A stretch of 64,000 nucleotides of DNA from Dysgonomonas sp. UBA5412 (GCA_002409595.1 DHNQ01000007.1:1-64000); one strand, 5' to 3'; positions 53,020-62,051 are shown, counted from the stretch's first letter. Translations and numbers: made by a program. The notes: generated by a model not told the origin, from the sequence alone.

Positions 53020-54915
53020 TTAGTATGATCTTTTATCTACTCCTTCAATATAATTTATGAAAGCAGTATTTACCATTCTGTTACCTCCCGGTGTTGGATA
53101 ATTGCCGGAGAAATACCAATCGCCTTTGTGGCTAGGAATTGCTTTATGTAGGTTTTCTATCGACTGAAACACTATTTCTATTTTAGCTTGTGTGCCGGCA
53201 GGTGTCAGCATTTCTGCCATTTTAGCAGAAATCTCTTCGTCCGAGAATGGAGCATATATTTCTTTCACATAGTTAACTATCTCTTCTTTAGGTTTATCCT
53301 TCTGTGCTACTGATTTGCGATACACTTCGTCGATAAGCGATTGCATACCCCGTTCTTTCAGAAGTTCTATTGCAGCTCTGAATGCAGCAAATTCACTCAT
53401 TCGGGACATATCTATTCCATAGCAGTCCGGATAACGAATCTGAGGTGAAGAAGATACTATGACAATCTTTTTAGGATGCAGACGGTCGAGCATCTTTATG
53501 ATACTTTGCTTTAGCGTTGTCCCTCTAACTATACTATCATCTATTACTACAAGGTTGTCTTCGTAGGGATGTACCGAGTTGTAAGTTATATCATATACGT
53601 GAGCCGCAAGGTCGTTTCTCTGCCCATCCTGAGCGATGAATGTGCGGAGTTTTATATCCTTTATAACTACCTTTTCGGTACGTACACGCATCGATAAGAT
53701 TTGTTGGAATTCTTCTTCGGAGATTGCAGTTCCCTTTTTCCCTATCTTCTTTAGCTTAACGTCATTCATATGTTCGTTCAGAGCCTCAGACATACCGAAG
53801 AAAGCAACTTCGGCTGTGTTGGGTATAAATGAGAATACTGTGTGCTGTATGTCTGAATCTATTGCCTTAAGAATAGGAGGTAATAGTAATTTTCCCAGAT
53901 TCTTTCTTTCGTTGTATATATCTGCATCAGACCCACGAGAGAAGTATATCCGTTCAAAAGAACAAGGAGATACATTTCTCGGCTCTTGTATTTGTGAAAA
54001 CTGTATCTGACCATCCTTTTTCACTATGATAGCCTGACCCGGATTAAGCTCCTTTATTTCTTCCACATCAAGGTTTAATGCCGTTTGTATTACGGGGCGT
54101 TCCGATGCTACAACAACAATTTCGTCATCATAATAATAGAATGCCGGACGTATGCCCCAAGGATCTCTATATACAAAGCCATCGCCACAACCGATCAAGC
54201 CTCCGATGGTATAACCACCATCCCAAACTTGGCTTGCTTTGTTGAGCATAAAGTGTATATCCAGATTCTTTTCTATGAGGTCGTTCAACTCCTCTCCTTT
54301 ATTTTCTCTGCCTTTTCCAAATCTGTCGAATTGGTATTGGACACTTCTGTCAAGGTGATGTCCCAGAGCTTCGAGTAATACGAAAGTATCAGCATAATTA
54401 CGCGGATGCTGTCCTTGTAGAACAAGTTCTTCAAATATTTCATCCAAATTTGTCATATTAAAGTTTCCTGCAATCGCAAGATTGCGAGATCGCCAGTTGC
54501 TTCTTCTCAAGAATGGATGTACATAAGAAATGCCGTCTTTTCCCGTAGTGCTGTATCGTAAGTGTCCTAAAAAAAGCTCTCCGGCAAAAGGTAGATTGTT
54601 GCTTGCGTATGTAGGATCGTTTAGTTGTTCGCGGTCTACTTTTTCGTAACTTTTATATACGTTCGAGAATATTTCTGAAATGGCACTTGAGCCCGTTGCT
54701 CTTTCTCTGAATATGAATTCGTTTCCCGGAGATGATTCTAATTTTACGACAGCCAAACCTGCACCTTCTTGTCCACGGTTGTGCTGTTTCTCCATTAATA
54801 AATATAATTTATTTAATCCATATTGCCAGCTTCCATACTTTTTCTGGTAGTATTCCAGTGGCTTCAACAAACGTATCATTACGATACCGCACTCGTGCTT
54901 CAAAGGCTCTGTCAT
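53020..54915 (-). CDS. Long-form amidophosphoribosyltransferase-like protein
   Basis: A 631-residue protein with an N-terminal class II glutamine amidotransferase domain (likely nucleophile Cys9 in KHECGIVMIRL, after a short propeptide-like leader) and the block HNRGQEGAGLAVVKL. A PRPP-binding phosphoribosyltransferase site follows: LVVIDDSIVRGTTLKQS. PurF commits PRPP to purine synthesis. Ordinary PurF is near 470-500 residues, so this long variant has extra sequence between and after the domains. Bacteroidota often carry such a long form in addition to a canonical PurF, so its exact role may differ. I leave the symbol blank for that reason. Confidence 0.87.
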   Translation of the reverse strand: MTEPLKHECGIVMIRLLKPLEYYQKKYGSWQYGLNKLYLLMEKQHNRGQEGAGLAVVKLESSPGNEFIFRERATGSSAISEIFSNVYKSYEKVDREQLNDPTYASNNLPFAGELFLGHLRYSTTGKDGISYVHPFLRRSNWRSRNLAIAGNFNMTNLDEIFEELVLQGQHPRNYADTFVLLEALGHHLDRSVQYQFDRFGKGRENKGEELNDLIEKNLDIHFMLNKASQVWDGGYTIGGLIGCGDGFVYRDPWGIRPAFYYYDDEIVVVASERPVIQTALNLDVEEIKELNPGQAIIVKKDGQIQFSQIQEPRNVSPCSFERIYFSRGSDADIYNERKNLGKLLLPPILKAIDSDIQHTVFSFIPNTAEVAFFGMSEALNEHMNDVKLKKIGKKGTAISEEEFQQILSMRVRTEKVVIKDIKLRTFIAQDGQRNDLAAHVYDITYNSVHPYEDNLVVIDDSIVRGTTLKQSIIKMLDRLHPKKIVIVSSSPQIRYPDCYGIDMSRMSEFAAFRAAIELLKERGMQSLIDEVYRKSVAQKDKPKEEIVNYVKEIYAPFSDEEISAKMAEMLTPAGTQAKIEIVFQSIENLHKAIPSHKGDWYFSGNYPTPGGNRMVNTAFINYIEGVDKRSY

Positions 54916-54967
54916 ATAAAGATCTCCTATTAAGAATAGTTAAGAATATTTGATTCTTTTAGGTGTA

Positions 54968-54975
54968 CAAAGATA
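54968..54975 (-). promoter_or_regulatory. -7 box (TATCTTTG) for the PurF-like gene
   Basis: Exact TAnnTTTG match on the minus strand, 52 bases upstream of the start codon. Confidence 0.45.
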
Positions 54976-55107
54976 ATACCATTTTTATATTAAACCTAAA
55001 AAATAGAAGTTAACAAAAATGATTTTCTACATACCAGAACCTATCATTCAGAATAGAATGTTATCGTGAGGAAGTCTGTCTTTTGAATGGTTGTAAACTT
55101 TCTGATA

Positions 55108-56871
55108 TTAAGATAACTCTAGCCCAAATTCATCTTTTAATCGGCGGAGGCTTTCATTTTCCTCCATCATCAGATTAAATTTTTCGGCAGGGGTAAAAGC
55201 TAGTTTCTTTTCATTGTCTTCACTGATGCGAATCTGCATTTTTAGCTGTGTATTTCTTAGCTTCGACTTCAATACGTTTAGTATATCTATACTGTTTTCT
55301 GTTAGTCGTTGTTCTTGTACAGGATTGTTTACCACCACCTCAAATAAAGTGTTTTCAATAAGGCTTGGTAAGCAATTCAACATCGTATTTTTCAAGTGAT
55401 GCTCCTCTGTAATTGCATCAGCATATGCTTTCCATTCGTTGATCAGTTGGAGAGGCGAGAATCTCTCATTTAATGTTTCGGTATTTGTTTGAATGTTTTC
55501 TACTACATCGTCTTTTTTCTGCCCAAAATCAGAAATAGAGACACCCAAACCTCCTATACCTGCCGGTTTAGTAGGAGCAGTAGTTGCTTTACTTGCAGTC
55601 TGAGCATTATGCGAGGGAGTAGATGTTTTTATTACTACCGGTTGAGACTGACGTTGTTGCAAAGGAGCTTGGACTTGCGTTTGTTGGCTTGACGAAGCTG
55701 GAGCAGTTTTTGTTTCCTGCTTTGAGAAGATAGGCTCAATTACCTGCTTTTTTTTTTGATCTTCCGATCCTGTTTGTGGGGAAGATAATTGGCAAAGCCT
55801 GATGATAGTGAGGTCGGAGAGTAGCCGCTTGTTTCGACTTAATCTATAATTAAGATCGCTTTCATTTACTATATCTATTGCTTTGTATAGAAACTCGTTA
55901 CTGCATTTTTTTGCAGTCTCAATATATCGTTCTCGTATAGATGCCCCTACTTCAAAAAGTTCGGCTGTTTTAGGATCTTTACATAATAGTAAGTCTCTGA
56001 AATGAGAGGCAATACCCGTTATTACATTATTGCCGTCAAACCCTTTGCTCAATATTTCGTTCAGTATGAGTAATCCTTCTGTCACATTGTTGGCTAGAAT
56101 AGAGTCTGTCAGTCTGAAATAATATTCATAGTCCAGCACATTCAGATTTTCTATAACTGCTTTATACGTTACGTTTCCTCCGGTAAAACTAACTACCTGA
56201 TCGAATATGGACAAGGCATCGCGCATACCTCCATCGGCTTTTTGAGCCAATATATTTAAGGCTTCCGGTTCGGCTGTCACGTTTTCTCGCGAAGCTACAT
56301 ATTGTAGATGCTCCACTGTATCTTTAATTGTAATGCGGCTGAAGTCGTATATCTGACAGCGTGAAAGAATGGTAGGTAATATCTTATGTTTCTCGGTCGT
56401 TGCCAATATGAAAATGGCATGATGAGGAGGTTCTTCCAGTGTTTTAAGAAAAGCATTGAATGCTGCCTGCGACAACATGTGCACCTCGTCGATTATATAA
56501 ACCTTATATTTACCTATCTGGGGTGGTATTCTCACCTGTTCTATCAACGAACGAATATCGTCTACCGAGTTGTTTGATGCTGCATCTAACTCATGTATAT
56601 TAAATGACCGTTGCTCGTTAAAGGCTACGCACGATTCGCATTGGTTGCATGCTTCGCCATCGGCTGTGGGAGAAAGACAATTGATAGTCTTTGCAAAAAT
56701 ACGGGCACAAGTTGTTTTACCCACACCTCGCGGACCACAAAAAAGGTAGGCATGAGCCAACTTCCCCGAAGCAATCGCATTTTTGAGAGTAGTGGTTAAA
56801 GATCTTTGTCCTACAACCGAATTAAACGTGGTAGGACGATATTTACGTGCCGAAACTATATAGTTATCCAT
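55108..56871 (-). CDS. dnaX: DNA polymerase III subunit gamma/tau
   Basis: The clamp-loader ATPase of the replisome. 587 residues: Walker A FCGPRGVGKTTCARIFA, a zinc-binding cysteine set (CLSPTADGEACNQCESC), Walker B with the sensor region YIIDEVHMLSQAAFNAF, and sensor 1 HAIFILATTEKHKILPT. A low-complexity Gln/Thr/Ser/Pro-rich linker at about 370-450 separates the AAA+ module from a C-terminal domain that presumably binds polymerase or helicase, as tau does. I see no obvious A-run frameshift signal for a separate gamma product. Confidence 0.95.
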   Translation of the reverse strand: MDNYIVSARKYRPTTFNSVVGQRSLTTTLKNAIASGKLAHAYLFCGPRGVGKTTCARIFAKTINCLSPTADGEACNQCESCVAFNEQRSFNIHELDAASNNSVDDIRSLIEQVRIPPQIGKYKVYIIDEVHMLSQAAFNAFLKTLEEPPHHAIFILATTEKHKILPTILSRCQIYDFSRITIKDTVEHLQYVASRENVTAEPEALNILAQKADGGMRDALSIFDQVVSFTGGNVTYKAVIENLNVLDYEYYFRLTDSILANNVTEGLLILNEILSKGFDGNNVITGIASHFRDLLLCKDPKTAELFEVGASIRERYIETAKKCSNEFLYKAIDIVNESDLNYRLSRNKRLLSDLTIIRLCQLSSPQTGSEDQKKKQVIEPIFSKQETKTAPASSSQQTQVQAPLQQRQSQPVVIKTSTPSHNAQTASKATTAPTKPAGIGGLGVSISDFGQKKDDVVENIQTNTETLNERFSPLQLINEWKAYADAITEEHHLKNTMLNCLPSLIENTLFEVVVNNPVQEQRLTENSIDILNVLKSKLRNTQLKMQIRISEDNEKKLAFTPAEKFNLMMEENESLRRLKDEFGLELS

Positions 56872-56896
56872 TCTTGGTTTCTCTTCTTTAGCTTTA

Positions 56897-56904
56897 CAAA
56901 GCTA
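56897..56904 (-). promoter_or_regulatory. -7 box (TAGCTTTG) for dnaX
   Basis: Exact TAnnTTTG match on the minus strand, 25 bases upstream of the dnaX start. Confidence 0.45.
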
Positions 56905-57007
56905 TGAAAAAAAACGGAAAGAAAAAACGTGATTTCAGTTGTTAAATTATTATCAAAAGAGTAACTTTATAGGAGCATTATTATGCGACAACTAAAAACT
57001 ATCAGAC

Positions 57008-57199
57008 ATGGAAAAGGATTCTTTATTAAAAATTAAAGTGATCCCTAATGCACCTTTGGTGATAGAGGGAACAGTAGAACTTGTATTGACAGATGGAACT
57101 ACAGTGGTAAAAGAAAATCCGCACCTTTGCCGTTGCGGGGCATCGGGTAACAAACCTTATTGCGATGGCTCTCATGCAAAGATCGGCTTTAAGGGTTGA
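57008..57199 (+). CDS. CDGSH iron-sulfur protein
   Basis: A 63-residue protein with one CDGSH-type domain. The 2Fe-2S ligands are C41, C43, C52 and H56 in CRCGASGNKPYCDGSH, which fits the pattern CxCx(2)(S/T)x(3)PxCDGxH. Such small proteins bind a redox- or acid-labile cluster and may act in electron or cluster transfer; no partner is adjacent. It is a single gene with a terminator 15 bases after the stop. Confidence 0.92.
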   Translation: MEKDSLLKIKVIPNAPLVIEGTVELVLTDGTTVVKENPHLCRCGASGNKPYCDGSHAKIGFKG

Positions 57200-57213
57200 T
57201 CTTACCTTTGCGT

Positions 57214-57266
57214 AAGATGAAGGCTCTAGTCTGACTAAGAATGAGATTAGAGCCTTCATCTTTTTC
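57214..57266 (+). terminator. Terminator after the CDGSH gene
   Basis: A perfect 15-bp stem (arm AAGATGAAGGCTCTA) around a 19-base loop, followed by a T-run. Confidence 0.8.
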
Positions 57267-57366
57267 TGAGGTAATATGTGGCAAATAAAAATCGGTAACT
57301 TTATCTTTATCTGATAGCTGCGCGACTAAGGCAGAGAACCGAATAATGTAAATTCTATCAAAAAGT

Positions 57367-57394
57367 GTACAACTTTGTCACCTTTTAGTTAAAA
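57367..57394 (+). repeat. 28-bp dispersed repeat, copy B
   Basis: GTACAACTTTGT, one variable base (C), ACCTTTTAGTTAAAA. It differs at that single position from copy A, 43 kb away, where the sequence is on the opposite strand. In both places it lies upstream of a gene read in the same direction as the repeat. Confidence 0.7.
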
Positions 57395-57500
57395 CTTTTA
57401 AGTAGCTATAATGGTTTAATATAAATAAAATTTATAGTCATTCTGATTATTTATTTTTATAAATAGTTACTTCTCTTTTTTCTCTTAGGAAATAAACCTC

Positions 57501-57508
57501 TAAATTTG
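57501..57508 (+). promoter_or_regulatory. -7 box (TAAATTTG) for the DUF5063 operon
   Basis: Exact TAnnTTTG match 67 bases upstream of the DUF5063 ATG. Confidence 0.45.
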
Positions 57509-57575
57509 TTTCTGTAAGCGACCAAAAGGAAATTGACGAATATAATACAAATACAGAGTAAAAATCAACATTGAC

Positions 57576-58157
57576 ATGTCTGACCAATTAAAAGAAATAG
57601 TTTATTCTAAAGACTCAATAGAATTTGTTACAGTAGCGGTGCAGTATTGTGCCTTTCTCGAAGATATAGAAGATATAACAGAGGCTGAGCTAACTGATAA
57701 ACTCACGAAGCTCTTACCTCTTTTATACCTGAAAGCATCGCTTGTGCCCGATACTGATACGGTGAGTGATGAGGATCAGGAAATAAGTGTGACGGAAGAT
57801 ATTTACAATTATATTAGTTCCAAGTTGTACAATATATTTTTGGACAAGGATACTTATCTTGAGGTATTTCTTCAAGATATGAAATACAGCGATACTCCTA
57901 TTTCGGCAAGTGTAAGCGAAGATCTTGCAGATATTTATCAAGATTTGAAGAATTTCGTTACCATATTTGAACGAGGCGTTACTGAAAACATGAATGATGC
58001 TTTATATATCTGTTCCGAACATTTCAAAGCCTATTGGGGGCAAAAACTAGTCAATGTATTGCGAGCTTTACATCAGATCAAATATTCGATAGATGTTAAC
58101 GATCTGGAGGGAGATGATCAGGATGTTGAATTGCTTGATGACGACAAAATATGGTAA
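57576..58157 (+). CDS. DUF5063-like protein
   Basis: A 193-residue acidic protein, mostly helical, with phrases VTVAVQYCAFLEDIEDI at the N-terminus, YNYISSKLYNIFLDKDTYLEVF in two parts and SEDLADIYQDLKNFVTIFERG. This matches the DUF5063 family, which is found beside DNA-repair or nuclease genes in Bacteroidota. No activity is known. Its end overlaps the start of the exonuclease gene by 7 bases, so the two are translationally coupled. Confidence 0.83.
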   Translation: MSDQLKEIVYSKDSIEFVTVAVQYCAFLEDIEDITEAELTDKLTKLLPLLYLKASLVPDTDTVSDEDQEISVTEDIYNYISSKLYNIFLDKDTYLEVFLQDMKYSDTPISASVSEDLADIYQDLKNFVTIFERGVTENMNDALYICSEHFKAYWGQKLVNVLRALHQIKYSIDVNDLEGDDQDVELLDDDKIW

Positions 58158-58735
58158 GTTCTATAACGAAAGAAGAATTATCCGGATTTCCAATGGAAAG
58201 GTTCGAAGGCAGGATAATTGTTATTCAAACAGAAAGTGAGGCTGAAAAGGCAGTTGCGTATCTCGAACAGCAAAAGGCAATAGGTTTTGATACCGAAACT
58301 CGCCCCGCTTTTCATAAAGGAGTTTCACATCAGATAGCCCTTATGCAGTTGTCGACATTGGATACGTGTTTTTTGTTTAGGTTGAATCTTATCGGTTTGC
58401 CCGATTGTCTGGCTGATATATTAATCAATCCCGCCATTAAGAAAGTTGGTCTTTCGTTGAAAGATGATTTTTCGGCGATACATAAGCGTAAAGCAATTGC
58501 TCCGACAAATTTTGTCGAACTACAGTCTTTTGTCAAGGATTATGGTATCGAAGATAATGGATTACAGCGCATTTATGGCATACTTTTTGGAAAAAGAATA
58601 TCTAAAGGTCAGCGCCTTTCCAACTGGGAAGCAGGTGTGTTGTCGGATGCACAAAAGATGTATGCGGCAATTGATGCCTGGGCGTGCCTGAAAATATTTA
58701 ATGAACTAAAATACAGAGAAAAAGTAAAGAAATAA
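58151..58735 (+). CDS. DEDDy-type 3'-5' exonuclease
   Basis: A 194-residue RNase D-like exonuclease domain protein with no HRDC domain. Acidic residues in order: GFDTETRPAF (Exo I), the region KKVGLSLKDDFSAIHK (Exo II), and MYAAIDAWACLKIF (Exo III with the Tyr and Asp of the DEDDy type). All predicted metal ligands are present. It overlaps the DUF5063 gene and ends 4 bases before cbpA. The substrate, RNA or DNA, cannot be told. Confidence 0.9.
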   Translation: MVSSITKEELSGFPMERFEGRIIVIQTESEAEKAVAYLEQQKAIGFDTETRPAFHKGVSHQIALMQLSTLDTCFLFRLNLIGLPDCLADILINPAIKKVGLSLKDDFSAIHKRKAIAPTNFVELQSFVKDYGIEDNGLQRIYGILFGKRISKGQRLSNWEAGVLSDAQKMYAAIDAWACLKIFNELKYREKVKK

Positions 58736-58739
58736 TAAT

Positions 58740-59660
58740 ATGGCATACATAGACTATTATAGTATATTGGGTGTGTCCAAAACTGCCACTGCCGATGAGA
58801 TCAAGAAAGCTTATCGAAAATTGGCACGTAAATATCATCCGGACGTAAATCCAGATAATGAGGATGCAAAGCTTAAATTTCAACAAGTAAACGAAGCGAA
58901 TGAAGTTTTGTCAGATCCCGAGAAACGAAAGAAGTACGATTCGTATGGTGAGAACTGGAAACATGCCGAAGAGTATGAACAGGCTCGTCAACAACAATCT
59001 CAAAACGGAGGCTTTGCAGATTATGGAGACTTTGGCGGTTTTAGCGGAGGGTCGTATAGTTTTGGAGGAGATGATGAAGGAGGGTTCTCCGATTTCTTCG
59101 AATCTTTGTTCGGTGGCAGAAGGTCTGCTTCAGGTGGACGGCAAAGCCGAGGTTTTAGAGGTCAGGATTTTACTTCTGAACTACATCTAAACCTTCGCGA
59201 TGCATCGGAAACTCATAAGCGAACTCTTGCCGTAAATGGAAAGAACTTAAGGATTACTATCCCTTCCGGTGTTGCAAACGGTCAGGTTATTAAGTTGGCA
59301 GGACAGGGAGGTCCCGGTAGAAATGGAGGTCCTAATGGCGACTTATTTATTACATTTGTTATACAAGACGACCCTCTTTTTAAACGTGTAGGGGATGATC
59401 TTTATACAACTGCCAATGTAAATCTGTATACTGCCGTATTAGGTGGCGAACAGATGGTGGATACTTTTAATGGAAAAGTGAAGCTGAAAATTGCGCCGGG
59501 TACACAGAATGGAACAAAGGTAAGGCTTAAAGGTAAAGGCTTTCCGATATATAAAAAAGATGGACAGTTTGGTGATTTGATTATCACATATTCGATCGAG
59601 GTTCCAACCAATCTGACTGCAGAGCAGAGGGAATTGTTCGAAAAATTATCTAAGTCTTAA
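58740..59660 (+). CDS. cbpA: DnaJ-like co-chaperone (CbpA type)
   Basis: A 306-residue Hsp40. The J domain is at 1-70 (DYYSILGVSKTATADEIKKA; HPD in RKYHPDVNPDN) and stimulates DnaK. A Gly/Phe-rich linker follows at about 85-135. The two C-terminal substrate-binding domains appear in DLRDASETHKRTL-like sequence, VANGQVIKLAGQGGPG and GTQNGTKVRLKGKGFP. There is no cysteine-rich zinc domain, which identifies class II (CbpA/DjlA-like) and not DnaJ. It is followed 17 bases later by its modulator cbpM. Confidence 0.95.
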   Translation: MAYIDYYSILGVSKTATADEIKKAYRKLARKYHPDVNPDNEDAKLKFQQVNEANEVLSDPEKRKKYDSYGENWKHAEEYEQARQQQSQNGGFADYGDFGGFSGGSYSFGGDDEGGFSDFFESLFGGRRSASGGRQSRGFRGQDFTSELHLNLRDASETHKRTLAVNGKNLRITIPSGVANGQVIKLAGQGGPGRNGGPNGDLFITFVIQDDPLFKRVGDDLYTTANVNLYTAVLGGEQMVDTFNGKVKLKIAPGTQNGTKVRLKGKGFPIYKKDGQFGDLIITYSIEVPTNLTAEQRELFEKLSKS

Positions 59661-59677
59661 TAAAAAGGATCAACGGT

Positions 59678-59965
59678 ATGGCATCAGAATTAATAATAAT
59701 AAGAGAATATTGTATACAAAATCAGGTTGAACCCGATTTTATCATACAGCTTGAGGATGAAGGTCTGATAGAAGTAAGCATTATAGATGATGAACGTTAT
59801 ATACATGTGTCTCAATTGAGATATTTGGATCAGTATGTACGTTGGTATTACGATCTTTCTATAAATGTGGCAGGTATAGATGTTATCCGCAATCTGTTGG
59901 ATACGATAGATGAGCAAAAAGTCGAAATATATCGCCTGAGAGAGCAGATTAAACTAATTGATTAA
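59678..59965 (+). CDS. cbpM: Chaperone modulator CbpM
   Basis: A 95-residue MerR-like helical protein that in E. coli binds and inhibits the CbpA J domain. The N-terminal half (IIIREYCIQNQVEPDFIIQL) and the block RYIHVSQLRYLDQYVRWYYDLSINVAG fit the family, with a heptad-like C-terminal helix. The cbpA-cbpM pairing supports the call. The beta-lactamase gene starts 9 bases later. Confidence 0.9.
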   Translation: MASELIIIREYCIQNQVEPDFIIQLEDEGLIEVSIIDDERYIHVSQLRYLDQYVRWYYDLSINVAGIDVIRNLLDTIDEQKVEIYRLREQIKLID

Positions 59966-59974
59966 ATTTTATAT

Positions 59975-60868
59975 ATGAAACGTCTTTTGTTACTTGTAGG
60001 TTTGTTGATGGTAACATGTATTAGTGTTTTCTCTCAAAAGAGTAGATTAAGAGACGATATAGGTCAGATAATAAAAGATAAGCGAGCTACAGTGGGTGTT
60101 GCTCTGATTGTAGATGGCAAAGATACCTTGACGATAAATAATGACATTCATTATCCTACGCAAAGCGTATATAAATTTCATTTAGCATTAGCAGTCTTAG
60201 ATTACCTTGATAACGAAGCATTGCCTCTGGATTGTAAACTATTTATTAAGAAAAATGATTTGATACCTGATACATATAGTCCTTTGAGGGATGATTATCC
60301 CGAGGGAGAAATGTATATGACTATTGCTGATATCATAAGATATACTGTATCTAAGAGTGATAATAACGGATGTGATATTTTATTTCGATTCTTAGGAGGT
60401 CCCACAATTGTAGATCAATACATCAGGAAATTAGGTGTGGTTGATTTTTCGATTGCTAAGACGGAAGAGGAGATGCATTCTGCATGGGATATACAGTATC
60501 TTAATTGGTCTACTCCTTATGCAGCAGCACGAGTATTAGAAAAATTCAGAACAGGGGCTATTTTATCCGATTTTTCCCATGATTTTTTATGGAATACACT
60601 GGTTGAGACTACTACAGGGCGCGACAAGATAAAAGCCGGCTTGCCGCAAGATGTTATCCTTGCACATAAGACGGGATCATCAGCTCGTAATAAAGATGGA
60701 TTGAGTGCAGCTGAAAATGATGTAGGTATTGTACAACTTCCGGATGGAAGGTTTTATACCCTTGTCGTTTTTGTTTCGGATTCGATGGAAGATCAAAAAA
60801 CAAATGCAGCTATAATTGCTGCCATTTCTAAGGCGGTATATGAGTCTCTGACGGCTGAACCGAATTAA
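59975..60868 (+). CDS. Class A beta-lactamase, subclass A2
   Basis: A 297-residue exported serine beta-lactamase (signal MKRLLLLVGLLMVTCISVFSQ). The catalytic Ser and Lys are S64 and K67 in QSVYKF; SDN is 128-130; KTG is 232-234 in AHKTGSS. At the omega loop E164 (Ambler 166) is followed by EEMH, giving His at Ambler 170 as in PER-type enzymes, and the phrase IQYLNWSTPYAAARVL fits subclass A2 of Bacteroidota (CfxA/CepA/PER relatives). All catalytic residues are intact, so hydrolysis of penicillins and cephalosporins is plausible, but spectrum cannot be read. No mobile element borders it; it is 9 bases behind cbpM, so it looks intrinsic to the chromosome. Confidence 0.94.
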   Translation: MKRLLLLVGLLMVTCISVFSQKSRLRDDIGQIIKDKRATVGVALIVDGKDTLTINNDIHYPTQSVYKFHLALAVLDYLDNEALPLDCKLFIKKNDLIPDTYSPLRDDYPEGEMYMTIADIIRYTVSKSDNNGCDILFRFLGGPTIVDQYIRKLGVVDFSIAKTEEEMHSAWDIQYLNWSTPYAAARVLEKFRTGAILSDFSHDFLWNTLVETTTGRDKIKAGLPQDVILAHKTGSSARNKDGLSAAENDVGIVQLPDGRFYTLVVFVSDSMEDQKTNAAIIAAISKAVYESLTAEPN

Positions 60869-60922
60869 ATAGGCATAACGTAAATATTACCTGATTTTTA
60901 GGCTAACATTATAATATATAAA

Positions 60923-61963
60923 ATGCAAAGAACAGAAATTGCGAGTTTGGGAGAGTTTGGGTTAATAGATCACCTGACAAAAAATATAAAATTAAATAAT
61001 TCCAGCTCCGAAAAAGGAGTAGGAGATGATGCTGCTGTATTATCCTATGGCGATAAAAAGACTTTGATCACGACCGATCTTCTTCTGGAAGGTGTTCATT
61101 TCGACTTGGTATATGTGCCAATGAAACATTTAGGTTATAAGTCTGCTATTGTCAATTTTTCTGATATATATGCTATGAATGGGCAACCAAAGCAGATTAC
61201 TGTTTCATTAGGTATCTCTAAACGCTTTTCGGTCGAAGATTTGGAGGCTTTTTACGATGGTGTTTACTTGGCTTGTCAGGAGTATGGCGTTGATGTTATA
61301 GGAGGAGATACTTCTGCCTCATTGACGGGTTTAACCATTAGCATAACTTGTTTGGGAGAGGGCGAAGAAGGGAGACTTACATATCGCAATGGAGCTAAAG
61401 AAACAGATTTGGTTTGTGTTTCCGGCGATCTCGGTGCAGCTTTTATGGGACTTCAGCTTCTTGAACGAGAAAAAGCTGTATATGATGGTAAAACAGATTT
61501 TCAACCCGACTTTACCGGTAAGGAGTATTTGTTGGAGCGACAATTAAAACCAGAAGCTCGTAAAGACATTATTAAGTTTCTTGCTGAGGAGGGGATTGTT
61601 CCAACCTCTATGATTGACATTTCAGACGGATTGTCTTCCGAGCTGAAACATATCTGCACACAGAGTAAAGTGGGATGCCACATATATGAGGAGCGTATTC
61701 CTATCGACTATCAAACGGCTATGATGGCTGAGCAGTTTAATATGAATGTTACGACTGTGGCAATGAATGGGGGAGAAGATTATGAGCTTTTGTTTACAGT
61801 GCCTCTTTTTCTGCATGACAAGGTATCTAAAATAAAAGGCGTTCATGTTATAGGTCATATAACAAAAGAAGGTTTAGGTCAGATTCTTGAAACTCGCGAT
61901 GGAGCAGAAATGCCACTCAAGGCTCAGGGATGGGATTCTATTGATGAAGACAATAAAAAATAG
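60923..61963 (+). CDS. thiL: Thiamine-monophosphate kinase
   Basis: Phosphorylates thiamine phosphate to thiamine diphosphate. A 346-residue PurM/ThiL-fold protein with the ATP-binding N-terminus GVGDDAAVLSYGDKKTLITT, the metal-binding block NFSDIYAMNGQPK, GGDTSASLTGLTISIT, and the C-terminal DISDGLSSELKHIC and NGGEDYELLFTVP. These are ThiL hallmarks. No other thiamine genes are adjacent. It lies 54 bases after the beta-lactamase gene and could be read from the same transcript. Confidence 0.95.
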   Translation: MQRTEIASLGEFGLIDHLTKNIKLNNSSSEKGVGDDAAVLSYGDKKTLITTDLLLEGVHFDLVYVPMKHLGYKSAIVNFSDIYAMNGQPKQITVSLGISKRFSVEDLEAFYDGVYLACQEYGVDVIGGDTSASLTGLTISITCLGEGEEGRLTYRNGAKETDLVCVSGDLGAAFMGLQLLEREKAVYDGKTDFQPDFTGKEYLLERQLKPEARKDIIKFLAEEGIVPTSMIDISDGLSSELKHICTQSKVGCHIYEERIPIDYQTAMMAEQFNMNVTTVAMNGGEDYELLFTVPLFLHDKVSKIKGVHVIGHITKEGLGQILETRDGAEMPLKAQGWDSIDEDNKK

Positions 61964-61991
61964 GCTAATCGTATAAAATTGTATTTATATT

Positions 61992-62022
61992 TTTGGATAA
62001 TATAAAATATGTTCTATCTTTG
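61992..62022 (+). promoter_or_regulatory. Promoter of tRNA-Phe (TTTG -33, TATCTTTG -7)
   Basis: TTTG at 61992-61995 and TATCTTTG at 62015-62022 are separated by 19 bases, the best match to the full Bacteroidota promoter in this window. The tRNA begins 29 bases downstream of the -7 box. Confidence 0.75.
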
Positions 62023-62051
62023 CACACGCAAACACAGAAATGTGGAGCAAT

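Larger units (their letters stand above)
57200..57575. other. Intergenic region with terminator, repeat copy and promoter
   Basis: These 376 bases hold the CDGSH terminator (57214-57262), copy B of the 28-bp repeat (57367-57394) and a -7 box near 57501. No ORF is convincing. The stretch between the repeat and the box is very AT-rich. Confidence 0.6.

Noticed and set aside
53636..54010. 124-codon plus-strand ORF within the PurF-like gene
   Set aside because: Antisense shadow of a well-supported gene with no recognisable domain.
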